This document shows positions 9,025 through 18,858 of a stretch of 64,000 nucleotides of DNA, in pieces (position 1 is the first letter of the stretch; every line of letters starts with the position of its first letter). Below the pieces are notes generated by a model. It worked only from the letters and a program-made list of their open reading frames with translations. It was not told the origin of the DNA and did no database searches. Position numbers and translations under genes: made by a program. The stretch lies in the NCBI GenBank assembly GCA_041752115.1, contig JBGSHS010000168.1, forward strand, positions 1-64,000, read 5' to 3'. This DNA is from JAJRVM01 sp041752115. Lineage in GTDB: Bacteria; Planctomycetota; Planctomycetia; Pirellulales; Pirellulaceae.

Positions 9025-9110
9025 CTCACGGAGGCACGGAGACACGGAGGGGCCTGACGAGTTCACTGATCTCGTGCTGGAGCATCTCCGTGTCTCTGTG
9101 CCTCTGTGAG
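9025..9110. repeat. Long imperfect hairpin repeat (CTCCGTGTCTCTGTG type)
   Basis: Bases 9025-9049 and 9086-9110 are inverted copies of each other with 23 of 25 positions paired (left arm begins CTCACGGAGGCACGG, right arm CTCCGTGTCTCTGTG), separated by 36 bases. It lies between the sulfatase start and the end of the Vps10-like gene, 72 bases downstream of the latter, and may act as a terminator for it. Confidence 0.7.
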
Positions 9111-9182
9111 AAACCGATCTTACGATCGACCCACGGGATTACTCTACTCTCAGCCCTTTTCAGTTCGTTCTCGCCGGTCGCC

Positions 9183-11990
9183 TCATTCGATCTCCGGTTC
9201 CATGCCCTCACTTTCTTCTTCTTCGTCCTCTCTTTCTTCTTCGGGCGGATCCTGGTCATCTTCTGCGGCGGTCTTAGCTCTTGCCTTGCGTTTGCGCTGC
9301 TCGCCGCCTTGTTTTTCTCCGACCTGTTGGTCGTCGGTGGTCTTCGCTTGCTTTTCACCGTCGGCCTTTTCCTCGGTCGGCTTGCCGAATTCCTGGATCG
9401 GGCGCGCGTCGAGTGCGAACATGCCGCGACCGTGCGTGGCGATGACGAGCAGATCCTCGCGGGGGTGAACGATCAGGTCATGCACGAAAGTCGTGGGGAG
9501 GTTGTTGGCCAATACGTCCCAGGACAGGCCGCCATCGATCGACACGTAGACTCCCAGATCGGTACCGACGTACAGCACCTGGGAGTTCTTGGGATCTTCG
9601 CGAATCACATTGATGGGACCGCTGGGAAGGTTGCCGGCGAGATTCAGCCAGGACTGGCCGTAGTCGGTGGACTTCCACAGATAAGGAGTGAAGTCGTCGT
9701 GGCGTTTGCCGTTTTGTGCCATGTAGACGGTTCCCTTGTCGTACTGGGAGGCCACGATGCGTGAGATCCACCGGTTGGGAGCGATGCCGTACGTGATTTC
9801 GTCCCAGTGTTTGCCTCCGTCGCGTGTGGCATGCACTCGGCCGTCATCGGTGCCGACATAGATCAGGCCAAGTTCGAACGGCGATTCGGAGATGGTGGAG
9901 ATGGTCTGGTAGGGAATATCCCCTTTCTTGTCGGGATTGTTCCAGGTCAGGTCAGGGCTGATTTTCTCGAACTTGTCGCCGCGGTCCCAGGAGCGAAACA
10001 GGAAGTTCATGCCGTGGTAGAGGATCCGCGGATTGTGGGGAGACAGAATGAACGGAGCGACCCACTGACCCCGGAGCGGCTGCTCATTTTCAGCAGCCTT
10101 AGGAGCGAGGTCGGTGCGTTTGCCGGTCGCCATGTCCTGCCGGTAAATGCTGCCGTAGAATCCGGCCGCGTAGACGGTATTCGGATCGGTAGGATCTACG
10201 GCGTGACTCGAGCCTTCCCAGCCAGGCGCTCGTTCGAACTCCACGGCGGGAATCTTGTCGCGCCCACCGCTCAAGCGCACCTCGCCGCGGTAGCTGCCGT
10301 GATCCTGGATTGAGCCGTAGACATGGAAGGGCGTGTCCATATCGAAACCGATGTTGAAGAACTGGACCGCCGGAATCTGTTCGGTGAAGCTGCGCCAGTT
10401 CTTGCCGCCGTCATAGGACAGCACACAGCCTCCATCATTCCCGTTAAACAGGTAATTCGAGTTGTCAGGATCGATGAACAACGCGTGATGATCTCCGTGC
10501 ATTCGCCCCAGACGCGAGAACGTCTGGCCGCCGTCATGGGAGACGTTGAGCGACAGGCCCATCACGTAGATGGTGTTTTCGTCGTTCGGATCGACGCGGA
10601 TCTGTCCGAACACCCAGCCGTACGTGGCTGACAACGAACGCATGTAGCGATTCGACTTACTCACCTTCGTCCAGGACTGACCGTGGTTGTCGGAGCGGTA
10701 GACTTCGGCGCCCTGGATACCGCCGCGGCGCACCCGGCCGTACGAGTCCTTCTCGCCCTGCAGCGAGGCGTCAGACTGGTAGTTGTCGATGAACGCGTAG
10801 ATCACATTCGGCTTGGATCGACAGAGATCGATGCCGATGCGTCCGCGGAACGGAGCTTCAGGAAGGCCCTCGTTGATCGGTTGCCAGCTGGCTCCCGCAT
10901 CGGTGGTCTTGTAAATTCCGCTGCCACTGTAATGGGATTCGTTACGTGGATCGTTCCAGCGTTTGCGCACCCGTTGCCAGGTGGCGGCATACAGAACATC
11001 GGAATCGGTTGGATCCATGACCAGGTCGATGGCTCCCGTAGAATCGTTCACGAAAAGCACTTTCTCCCAGGTCGTGCCTCCGTCGGTTGTTCGATAGACC
11101 CCGCGATGTTCGTCGTAGGTCCACTCATGGCCCGAGGAGGCTACGTAGACGATGTCGGGATTCGTCGGGTGAATCATGATGCGGGGAATCGTGTGCGTAC
11201 CAGCCAGACCCATGTGAGCCCACGTCTTGCCCGCGTCGATCGACTTGAACACTCCGGCTCCAGCCATCGAGCTGCGGAAGATATTCGCTTCGCCCAGTCC
11301 AACCCAGACGATGTTCGCATCCGAAGGGGCCACCGTCACATCACCGACCGAAGTGGAAGGGCCATGTTCGAAGATGGCTGTCCAGGTGGTGCCTTCGTTG
11401 TCCGTTTTCCAGACGCCCCCCGACGCCGTGGCAACGTAGAGCGAATAGTTCTTGCCGCGAGGAATGGGGACCGCCACATCAGTCACTCGTCCACTGATAT
11501 TCGTCGGGCCAAGGAACTGCCACTTCAGGTCCTTGAATCGAGACGAGTCCTTCATGGCCACGTGCTTGTCATACCAGGTGAGCCGATCCTGGGGATCCGT
11601 GAAGCTGTACAACTCCGGTTCGATGCGCTGACGAAGCACACGAACCTCCTGCGAAAGAGCCTCGATCTGCTGGAGCAGTTGTTGCATCAGTGCATCCTGC
11701 GGCGGGACTGTGCCGACCGCAGGCTGGGTGACCGGTTCGTCGGCTTGAGCCGGCGCGTCACCAGGTGGCGACTCGGTCGACGTGGCGGCGCCCGGTGGCT
11801 GCGGTTGGACGGCAGCGTCCTGCGGGACCGGCTCACTGGTTTCCTGTGCCGGCTGACTCGATTCCTGTTGCTGCTGGGGCGTGGTTTCGGTGGGGGGCGA
11901 GGACTCAGCATCCTGAGCCCAGGAGGCGTGGCCGAGCGACGTCAGTAACAGATATGCCAGTGCCAGGGCTCCGCTTTTCGCCCGTTTCAT
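9183..11990 (-). CDS. Exported Vps10/sortilin-like BNR-repeat beta-propeller protein
   Basis: Protein of 935 aa. A signal peptide covers 1-25 (ending GHASWAQD). Residues 26-100 are low complexity, rich in Q, P, E and T. Then a short coiled coil (ALMQQLLQQIEALSQEVRVL, about 100-120) and FTDPQDRLTWYDKHVAM. From about 140 to 860 there are many blades with Asp-box patterns such as DGGTTWEKV, DGGKNWRSF, DGGLSWDVL and DAGASWQP, the Vps10/YCF48/BNR type. The C-terminal 70 residues are highly charged (EEEREDEEEESEG). Related proteins are annotated as sortilin-like or glycosyl hydrolase, without known activity; no catalytic site is visible. Start at 11990 has GGGAGG eight bases upstream. Confidence 0.9.
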   Translation of the reverse strand: MKRAKSGALALAYLLLTSLGHASWAQDAESSPPTETTPQQQQESSQPAQETSEPVPQDAAVQPQPPGAATSTESPPGDAPAQADEPVTQPAVGTVPPQDALMQQLLQQIEALSQEVRVLRQRIEPELYSFTDPQDRLTWYDKHVAMKDSSRFKDLKWQFLGPTNISGRVTDVAVPIPRGKNYSLYVATASGGVWKTDNEGTTWTAIFEHGPSTSVGDVTVAPSDANIVWVGLGEANIFRSSMAGAGVFKSIDAGKTWAHMGLAGTHTIPRIMIHPTNPDIVYVASSGHEWTYDEHRGVYRTTDGGTTWEKVLFVNDSTGAIDLVMDPTDSDVLYAATWQRVRKRWNDPRNESHYSGSGIYKTTDAGASWQPINEGLPEAPFRGRIGIDLCRSKPNVIYAFIDNYQSDASLQGEKDSYGRVRRGGIQGAEVYRSDNHGQSWTKVSKSNRYMRSLSATYGWVFGQIRVDPNDENTIYVMGLSLNVSHDGGQTFSRLGRMHGDHHALFIDPDNSNYLFNGNDGGCVLSYDGGKNWRSFTEQIPAVQFFNIGFDMDTPFHVYGSIQDHGSYRGEVRLSGGRDKIPAVEFERAPGWEGSSHAVDPTDPNTVYAAGFYGSIYRQDMATGKRTDLAPKAAENEQPLRGQWVAPFILSPHNPRILYHGMNFLFRSWDRGDKFEKISPDLTWNNPDKKGDIPYQTISTISESPFELGLIYVGTDDGRVHATRDGGKHWDEITYGIAPNRWISRIVASQYDKGTVYMAQNGKRHDDFTPYLWKSTDYGQSWLNLAGNLPSGPINVIREDPKNSQVLYVGTDLGVYVSIDGGLSWDVLANNLPTTFVHDLIVHPREDLLVIATHGRGMFALDARPIQEFGKPTEEKADGEKQAKTTDDQQVGEKQGGEQRKRKARAKTAAEDDQDPPEEEREDEEEESEGMEPEIE

Positions 11991-12439
11991 GCTCTATCCT
12001 CCCAACCAACCGACGGTGATCGCTGATGCTGAAACCTTCGCAGCGCGGATCCTTCTGGATCGCGGAAGCGTGTGACGACTGCGAACGGCGTGAGACATGG
12101 CCCCGGGGACCATGACGAACCTGCACCTATTCTAAACAGAGTCCACGCGAGTTGCTTGCCGAAATCACCTACAATTTTGTCGCCTCTGCCACTTGTCGCA
12201 CCGGTTCATAATAAGGGAGCAGCCCCGGATTGCTGCGGACTCCTGCGTGCGGCAGGTCGGGAGGGTGTGGCACGTCCTGTGGGTGCGGCAGACCCCGCGG
12301 CCAGCTCTGGTATGATGGAGAGGTCCCGGCGAGGATCGGGCGGCAGTTGGCAAGGGTGGGACAAGGGCATGCTGCCGGCCCACCTGAGTCTTGGGGAGAT
12401 TGGCAGCATCGATGAAATTTGAAACGGAGCGACTGCGAA
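11991..12439. other. Divergent intergenic region
   Basis: Separates two divergent genes for exported proteins and presumably carries both promoters. Degenerate GTGCGGCAG/GTGTGGCACG direct repeats lie around 12245-12300. The reading frames here have no convincing protein character. Confidence 0.5.
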
Positions 12440-15400
12440 ATGGCTGGTAGCAAGGCAACGGGCGGTTGGGCAACGGTGCGTGGTTCGGCTCATCGGTCGA
12501 CCGAGGCAAACGGTCCAGCTGGCGCATCCAACGGTCGTGATCAAGCTGGACCGGTGCGGCGGCGGCCGATCCTTGGCCCATCAGCGCTGATCGCAACGGC
12601 CGCCTGGCTCCTGATCAGCGGTCGTGGGACGGCGGCGGAGTGGCCGACGTATCGAGGCGATGCGTCACGCACGGCACGGACCGAAGAGACTCTGAACGAC
12701 TCGCTCGCCTTGGCTTGGACGTACACATCACAGCACGTGCCACAGCGAGCGTGGCCCGGCAGCCGGCGGATGCAGTTCGACCAAGCCATGCAGGTGGTTG
12801 CCGGGCAGGATCGAGTCGTCTTCGGCAGCTCTGCCGACGGTACCGTGACCTGTCTGGATGCTGCCCGTGGAGCGGTGGTCTGGGAGTATTTCACCGAAGG
12901 CCCTGTCCGATTCGCTCCGGTACTCTGGCGGGATCGCGTGTTGGTGGGGAGCGACGATGGCTATCTCTACGCGCTGCAGTTGGCTGACGGAACGCTGCTG
13001 TGGAAGCGCCGAGGCGGGCCGACGCATCAGTTGGTGTTGGGCAATGAGCAGATGATCTCGAAATGGCCGGTGCGTGGGGGACCGGTGATCGCCGACGATA
13101 TCGTCTACTTCGCTGCCGGGATCTGGCCCTCCGATGGTATTTACCTGTATGCGCTCGATGCGCAGAGTGGCGCGATCATCTGGCAGAACTCGGAATGCGG
13201 AGCGATCTACATGCCTCAACCCCATCCTGGAGCGGATGCCAAGAGTGGCGTATCGGCGCAGGGATACCTGGTGGTTTCCGGCGACCAGCTGTTTGTTCCG
13301 ACCGGGCGAGCCGTGCCGGCGTCGTTTGACCGTCGCACGGGCGAGCTTGAGTACTTTCACTTGCAGAAGTATGGTCACAATGGCGAGTCGCTCGTCATGG
13401 TCGTGGGAGACACCTTCTTCAACGGTGGAATCGGCTACGACATCAGCGGAGGACTGCAGTTGTCGAAAGTTGGAGGGGGAGAATTGGCTGCGACAGCCGA
13501 CGGCATTGTCCGCTGCTTCGGTGCCGATGTCGGTGAGTATCGATGGGAGGAAGCTGAAAAACCCAACCGGAAGGGTGAAACGGAAAAGGTCCGTTCGCTT
13601 GTGCCCCTCTGGTCCCAACGTCTGGAAGGCGAGTCGACGGCGGTTATTTCGGCCGGCAGCCAGCTTGTCATCGGCCGGGCAGGCCAGGTTGAGATTCTGG
13701 ATACGGCGTCCAAGGACATCCTCTGGAAGGCGCCAGTCCACGGCAACGTATTCGGATTGGCTGTATCGGATCAGCGACTGTTGGTCAGCACCGATCGGGG
13801 GAACGTGCACTGCTTCACGGTTTCCGGGCAAGGCAGTGTCGCTTCGCCAGCCGTCACTGCCGACTCACCTGTCGCCGCAGGGCAACAGGAGACAGCCCCT
13901 GAGGCCGAGGAGATCGTCCGGTTAACCGACATATCGCGCGGCTATTGCCTTGTAATGGGGAGTCTTGACGGAGCGTTGGCGAGCACTTTGGCGCGGCGCT
14001 CGGAATTACAGGTTGTGGTGATTGAGCCTGATGCGGACGCTGTCGCCGCCTCACGCGCTCGACTGCGAGCCGAAGGGCTCTATGGCCGTCGTGTTGTCGT
14101 TCTGCAGCGTGATCTCGCCGATACCGGTTGCCCCCAGTACTTCGCAGACCTGATCGTGCTGGATCCGGACGCCCGTGTCGGGATCGATGAAAAGGTTCGT
14201 GCCGAGGCCGAGCGGTTGCAGCGACCTTGGGGAGGCGTGTTGTGCCAACGGCAGCAGGGGCAGTGGCAGGTATCCTCGCGTGGCCCCCTGCCGGGAAGCG
14301 GCAGCTGGACGCACCAATACGCCGATCCCGCCAACAGCGTGAACAGTCAGGATGCGCTGGTGAAAGGACAGCTCAGCATCCTCTGGTATCGCGACCTCGA
14401 ATTCGCCATACCGTCGCGACACGGACGTGCTCCGTCTCCCCTGTTTGACCAGGGGCGTCTGTTTCATGAGGGAATGGACGGTGTGGTAGCGGTCGACGCC
14501 TATAACGGGCGCGAGCTGTGGCGGTACGATATTCCCAACGTACTGAAAGCGTACGACGGGGACGAGCTGATGGGAGTGGCCGGAACCGGCAGCAATTTCT
14601 GCCTCGGAGATGACAGCGTCTATATTCGTGACGGGGCGCGTTGTCTGCGGCTCAATGCCGCCACCGGCACCTTGCTCGGCGAGTTCTTCACCCCAAAGAC
14701 CGCTGAGGGAAGCCATCCGAATTGGGGCTACATTGCATGGTCCGATGGAATGTTGTTCGGATCAACTGCCGATGCGGACCACGTGGTGACGTTTCGTTAC
14801 GTCGATCGCGGCGGAGACATGTCGAAGCAGTTCACCGAATCGACGTCCTTGTTTGTCACCGATTCGAAGTCCGGTGAAATGCTCTGGCAATATCAAGCTG
14901 CTCATTCGATCCGCCACAATGCGATCGCGGTGGCGGAAGGCAAAGTGTTCCTGATTGATCGCCCGATCGCGCTCTTCGATCGCGAGAAGAAGCCCGCGAC
15001 CAAAGACCATCCTCTCGGCAAGCTGGTCGCCCTCGACGCTCGTTCCGGAAAAGTCCTCTGGCAGAATGAACAGGAAATCTATGGCACGATGCTGGCTGTC
15101 AATGCGGCATACGACGTAATCGTGATGAGTTACCAGCCGACGCGTTTTCGACTTGACTCGGAACTGGGGGGACGCATGACCGCGTTTCGCACCGAGAACG
15201 GCGAGCGGATCTGGGAGGTCGACGCCAAGTACGAGTCTCGTCCTACCCTGAACGATCGGACCATCTACGCTCAAGGAGGTGCTTGGGATCTGCTGACCGG
15301 TCAGTCCATTGCGTTTGATTTCCAGCGTTCGTACGGCTGCGGGATCCTTGCCGCGTGTCGCGATATGCTGGTGTTCCGCTCTGCCACGCTCGGCTACTAC

Positions 15401-15604
15401 GACCTGTCAGGCAATCGCGAGACGGAGAACTACGGAGGGATTCGGCCCGGCTGCTGGATCAATGCTTTGCCGGCCGGCGGACTTGTCCTGCTGCCCGACG
15501 CTACCTCTGGCTGTGAATGCAGCTACCTCAACAAGGCCTGGATTGCCCTGGAGCCGGTTGCTCCGGCGCAGGAGGGAGGAAGCCGGAAGATCGGAGCACA
15601 ATAG
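12440..15604 (+). CDS. Exported PQQ-type beta-propeller protein with an internal Rossmann/methyltransferase-like segment
   Basis: Protein of 1054 aa from ATG 12440 (ACGGAG at 12424-12429; a TTG at 12419 is less likely). A hydrophobic export segment lies near residues 45-66 (SALIATAAWLLISGRGTAAE). PQQ/BamB-like blades fill about 67-480: AARGAVVWEYF, DGTLLWKRRG, AQSGAIIWQN. At about 500-590 the pattern breaks into a Rossmann-like region: VMGSLDGALASTLARR, then VVVIEPDADAVAASRARL, VVVLQRDLAD and ADLIVLDPD, which resembles the SAM-binding part of class I methyltransferases (the usual GxGxG is replaced by GSLDGA). Blades resume from about 640 (VDAYNGRELWRYD) to the end. Function unknown; PQQ binding itself is not shown. 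Confidence 0.88.
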   Translation: MAGSKATGGWATVRGSAHRSTEANGPAGASNGRDQAGPVRRRPILGPSALIATAAWLLISGRGTAAEWPTYRGDASRTARTEETLNDSLALAWTYTSQHVPQRAWPGSRRMQFDQAMQVVAGQDRVVFGSSADGTVTCLDAARGAVVWEYFTEGPVRFAPVLWRDRVLVGSDDGYLYALQLADGTLLWKRRGGPTHQLVLGNEQMISKWPVRGGPVIADDIVYFAAGIWPSDGIYLYALDAQSGAIIWQNSECGAIYMPQPHPGADAKSGVSAQGYLVVSGDQLFVPTGRAVPASFDRRTGELEYFHLQKYGHNGESLVMVVGDTFFNGGIGYDISGGLQLSKVGGGELAATADGIVRCFGADVGEYRWEEAEKPNRKGETEKVRSLVPLWSQRLEGESTAVISAGSQLVIGRAGQVEILDTASKDILWKAPVHGNVFGLAVSDQRLLVSTDRGNVHCFTVSGQGSVASPAVTADSPVAAGQQETAPEAEEIVRLTDISRGYCLVMGSLDGALASTLARRSELQVVVIEPDADAVAASRARLRAEGLYGRRVVVLQRDLADTGCPQYFADLIVLDPDARVGIDEKVRAEAERLQRPWGGVLCQRQQGQWQVSSRGPLPGSGSWTHQYADPANSVNSQDALVKGQLSILWYRDLEFAIPSRHGRAPSPLFDQGRLFHEGMDGVVAVDAYNGRELWRYDIPNVLKAYDGDELMGVAGTGSNFCLGDDSVYIRDGARCLRLNAATGTLLGEFFTPKTAEGSHPNWGYIAWSDGMLFGSTADADHVVTFRYVDRGGDMSKQFTESTSLFVTDSKSGEMLWQYQAAHSIRHNAIAVAEGKVFLIDRPIALFDREKKPATKDHPLGKLVALDARSGKVLWQNEQEIYGTMLAVNAAYDVIVMSYQPTRFRLDSELGGRMTAFRTENGERIWEVDAKYESRPTLNDRTIYAQGGAWDLLTGQSIAFDFQRSYGCGILAACRDMLVFRSATLGYYDLSGNRETENYGGIRPGCWINALPAGGLVLLPDATSGCECSYLNKAWIALEPVAPAQEGGSRKIGAQ

Positions 15605-15638
15605 ATGAGGACCAGGTCTTCCGACTCCGATCTTTTTG
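15587..15638 (+). terminator. Candidate rho-independent terminator
   Basis: AAGATCGGAG (15587-15596, inside the last codons of the PQQ gene) pairs perfectly with CTCCGATCTT (15625-15634), and the T tract continues to 15637. The 28-base loop is long, which lowers confidence. Confidence 0.45.
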
Positions 15639-15717
15639 TCAGAGCGTTTTTTTGTCCTCCAGGGCTTCTCCCAAGGCCTTTTGATTCGACGGGTCCGGTC
15701 GCGAGCTGAAGCTTGCG

Positions 15718-17040
15718 CTACGGAGCCGCCAGGCTGTAGCAGACGATCTGATGGTTGTTGCGTGCAAAGATGCACTTCTGAGCAAAGGCGGGATGACTCC
15801 ACACCACTTCGTGGCCCTCGCTCTTGCTGGTCGCCTCCAGCAGCTTGGCTCGCCCCAGCTCTTGATAGCCTTGCGGCGAGAGATGAGCGACAATCAACTC
15901 GCCCTGGTCATTAAACAGGAAGAACTGATCAGCCTGCTTCACCAGGAATGCGGAAGCATAGTTCCGCCGGCGCGAGCCGGTCGTGGCATCGTAGGTCGAC
16001 CAGAGCTGTTTTCCTGTGGCGAGTTCGACACAACGCAGTTCGCCTGCCATGTCAACTCCATACATGGTGTCGCCTGCCAGCAACGGCGGGCAGAACGCGG
16101 GGGAAATGCCGCGGTCCTTCTGACCGGTCCAGATCACTTCCGCCGACGGTGATTCATGGCCGAGCTTGAGCATCATCGACTTGAGGACCACGCCGCCGAC
16201 AAACAGATAGGATCCGCACTGACGCGGTGCCACGATCGACATTTCGTAGCTCGGCTCCAGTGGTTCCGTCCAATACACTTCACCCGTCTCCGGATTCAGG
16301 CTGTTGACGGACCGCGTATGCCAGATCAGCAGCTGTCGTGTCCCTCCGGCCTCGATGATTGTGGGCGGGCAGTAGCCTGGTGCGGGTGCCGTCAGCGCTC
16401 GCCAACGTTCATGGCCGGTCATCTTATCCAGTGCCACAGCGACGCTCCCTTCGCCTCCAACCAGGCAGATCAGTTTGTCGCCGTCGACCAGGGGGTGACC
16501 GGCGCAGCCCCAGACCGGTGTTTCGAAGTTATACTCCTGGGTAAGCTCCTTGGACCAGATCACCGATCCATCTTCCACGTTCAGGCAGCAGAGATGGCCC
16601 TCGGCTCCCAGCATATACACGCGATCGCCGTCCACCGTCGGCGTGACTCGAGGCCCATAAGGATAGGAGATGTTGTAGGTGCAGGGGTGAGCATGTTGCC
16701 AGAGCGGCTGTCCGCTGTCGGCGCTGAGGCAGAGCAATCGTTCGGTGCCGACGAGTTCATCCCGGCGGCTGGCAGACGGATACGGAATCTCGTCGGTCAG
16801 GAAGTCGGCCACGAACACCCGTCCCAGGGCCACGGCTGGGCCCGCGTATCCAGCACCGACTTCGGATTTCCATACCAGTTTCGGTCCCTCCGGGGGGAAC
16901 CTGGTCAAGATCCCCGACTCGCGCCAGACACTGTCACGCTGCGGACCGAGCCATTGAGGCCAATCGTCCGCTTGTGTCCTCGCAAGACCACAGAAACTGA
17001 ACAGCACGATCAACACGCAGCCGCGAATCCACGATGCCAT
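15718..17040 (-). CDS. Exported PQQ-like beta-propeller repeat protein
   Basis: Protein of 440 aa from ATG 17040, where AAGGA lies about nine bases upstream; the longer frame from 17076 would bury the signal peptide. Signal peptide about 1-25 (ending FCGLARTQADD), then DWPQWLGPQRDSVWRE, the hallmark opening of planctomycete PQQ-like (BamB-type) proteins. Blades are marked by DSGQPLWQH, VEDGSVIWSKE, KMTGHERWRAL, ETGEVYWTE and ATGKQLWSTY. It is probably periplasmic. It may be a scaffold or sensor; enzyme activity cannot be shown. Convergent with the large PQQ gene upstream, 113 bases away. Similar architecture occurs at 36218 and 42453. Confidence 0.92.
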   Translation of the reverse strand: MASWIRGCVLIVLFSFCGLARTQADDWPQWLGPQRDSVWRESGILTRFPPEGPKLVWKSEVGAGYAGPAVALGRVFVADFLTDEIPYPSASRRDELVGTERLLCLSADSGQPLWQHAHPCTYNISYPYGPRVTPTVDGDRVYMLGAEGHLCCLNVEDGSVIWSKELTQEYNFETPVWGCAGHPLVDGDKLICLVGGEGSVAVALDKMTGHERWRALTAPAPGYCPPTIIEAGGTRQLLIWHTRSVNSLNPETGEVYWTEPLEPSYEMSIVAPRQCGSYLFVGGVVLKSMMLKLGHESPSAEVIWTGQKDRGISPAFCPPLLAGDTMYGVDMAGELRCVELATGKQLWSTYDATTGSRRRNYASAFLVKQADQFFLFNDQGELIVAHLSPQGYQELGRAKLLEATSKSEGHEVVWSHPAFAQKCIFARNNHQIVCYSLAAP

Positions 17041-17349
17041 GTCGCTGGTCCTTGGAGTTTTTAGAAAGTGTCGCACCTGCCGTCGCCGCAGACCGGTTGA
17101 CGTGTGAGTCTGCAGGCCATACTTCAGGATATCAGGATAGCAGATTGTCCCCGGATCATGCTACGACTTGTCCAAAGCCGCAGAGATTCCACTGCGGCCC
17201 GCATCCCGCGGTGAGGGGTGGAGGATGGGGGCATTGCGAGGTGCTACAATGCTATTCGAGTTGTATCGTGTATCCGAGCAGAAGAGTGGCCCGGAACGAA
17301 CCGTACGACTCGCCTGCCCGATGAACCAATTTCCATTCAGGAGCCTGAT
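17041..17349. other. Divergent intergenic region
   Basis: 309 bases between divergent genes for exported proteins. No clear operator or RNA gene is visible; promoters for both sides are expected here. Confidence 0.4.
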
Positions 17350-18858
17350 ATGTGGCCTGTGGTACTCATGCGGATCTGCAAATTCACTGTGACGGTTGTG
17401 TTGCTGATCGGCTGCATATCGCTCTCGGCGACTGGAGCTGACGATTCGGAGTCGATTCAGATTGGCGATCGCCGTGAGTTGTTCGTCGATCATCATCTCA
17501 TCGACACGATCCGACAGGCTCGGTTGACCCTGGCGGTGCCGCGCGACGAAGGAGTCGTGGTCCCGTTTGACAAACCCTGGGAAGGCCCGTTCTGCGGCTA
17601 TTGTACGATGCTGCACGACGAGCATGGCGGTACGTATCAGTTGTATTACCGAGGGCTGCCGATAGCCGGAAGGGACGGCAGCACGAACGAAGTGTATTGC
17701 TATGCGGAATCCCATGACGGAGTCCACTTCACCAAGCCGGACTTGGGACTGTTCGAGGTGGCGGGTACGCGGCAGAACAATGTGATCCTGGCCAATGCGG
17801 CACCGACGACGCACAATTTCTGCCCGATGATTGACCGACGACCTGGAGTTCCGGCAGACCAGCGCTACAAGGCACTTGGGGGCGTCATGACCAGCGGACT
17901 GATCGCTTATGTGTCAGCCGACGGCATTCAGTGGCGACGATTACGGGACGATGCGGTACTGACTCGCGAGCAGGTGCCTTTTCCTTACATGTTCGACTCG
18001 CAGAATCTGGCTTTCTGGTCGGAGGCGGAAGGAAAGTACCTCTGCTATTTCCGAGTCTTTCAAGATGATATCCGCCGCATCTGCCGGACCACCAGCGATG
18101 ATTTTATTCACTGGGATGCGCCGGTGCTCATGCAGTATCGCCATGAGGGAGGTCCTGCACCGTTGGAGCATCTCTATACGAATCAGACTCATCCCTACTT
18201 CCGCGCTCCTCACCTGTACGTGTCCATTGCGGCTCGCTTCATGCCGGGCCGGCAAGTGCTGACGGAGGAGGAAGCCGACGCGATCCACGTCAGCCCGGCC
18301 TACTTTCGCGACACATCGGACGCGATCTTCATGACGTCGCGCGGAGGTGACGTGTACGATCGGGAGTTTCTGAGCGGTTTCATTCGGCCAGGCATCGGTG
18401 CACATAACTGGGTCTCACGCACCAACTATCCCGCTCTGAATGTCGTACCGACGGGCGACACCGAGATGTCTGTCTACGTGAACCAGGACTATGCGCAGCC
18501 GACCGCGCACCTCCGCCGCTATTCGATGCGTCTGGACGGTTGTGCTTCTGTACGAGCCGAATACGAGGGTGGCGAATTCGTCACCAGGCCGCTGGTATTC
18601 TCCGGCAATCGATTGGCGATCAATTTCGCCACGTCGGCGGCCGGCGGCATTCGCGTCGAAGTGCTCGACGCGACAGGCCAACCTGTGCCCGGCTATTCGC
18701 TCGACCTGGCACGGGAACAGATCGGTAATGAACTGCGACGAATCGTCTCATGGCAAGGGGGCGCTGATCTTGGATCGCTGGCCGGCAGGCCCGTGCGGCT
18801 GAGGTTCGTCATGCGCGATGCTGATCTGTATGCGCTGCAGTTTGTGGCGGCCGAGTAG
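17350..18858 (+). CDS. Exported five-bladed propeller protein, GH32/GH43-like
   Basis: Protein of 502 aa from ATG 17350, with AGGAG at 17339-17343 six bases upstream. Signal peptide 1-30 (ending SLSATGADD). The next block, IQIGDRRELFVDHHLID, is typical of a planctomycete/verrucomicrobial group of glycosyl-hydrolase-like proteins with a five-bladed propeller. Further blade motifs: YTMLHDEHGG-like YCTMLHDEHGGTYQLYYRG, CYAESHDGVHFTKPDLG and DDFIHWDAPV. A C-terminal beta-sandwich (about 400-502) has GGIRVEVLDATGQPVPGYS. Activity and substrate are unknown; family members are generally assigned to GH32/43-like folds by structure. A longer reading frame upstream to 17218 has no ribosome site. Confidence 0.88.
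   Translation: MWPVVLMRICKFTVTVVLLIGCISLSATGADDSESIQIGDRRELFVDHHLIDTIRQARLTLAVPRDEGVVVPFDKPWEGPFCGYCTMLHDEHGGTYQLYYRGLPIAGRDGSTNEVYCYAESHDGVHFTKPDLGLFEVAGTRQNNVILANAAPTTHNFCPMIDRRPGVPADQRYKALGGVMTSGLIAYVSADGIQWRRLRDDAVLTREQVPFPYMFDSQNLAFWSEAEGKYLCYFRVFQDDIRRICRTTSDDFIHWDAPVLMQYRHEGGPAPLEHLYTNQTHPYFRAPHLYVSIAARFMPGRQVLTEEEADAIHVSPAYFRDTSDAIFMTSRGGDVYDREFLSGFIRPGIGAHNWVSRTNYPALNVVPTGDTEMSVYVNQDYAQPTAHLRRYSMRLDGCASVRAEYEGGEFVTRPLVFSGNRLAINFATSAAGGIRVEVLDATGQPVPGYSLDLAREQIGNELRRIVSWQGGADLGSLAGRPVRLRFVMRDADLYALQFVAAE

Noticed and set aside
10683..11948. 421-aa open frame antisense to the Vps10/BNR gene
   Set aside because: Arg/Val-rich antisense translation without motifs.
12728..13831. 367-aa open frame antisense to the PQQ gene
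   Set aside because: Shadow frame of a clear propeller gene.
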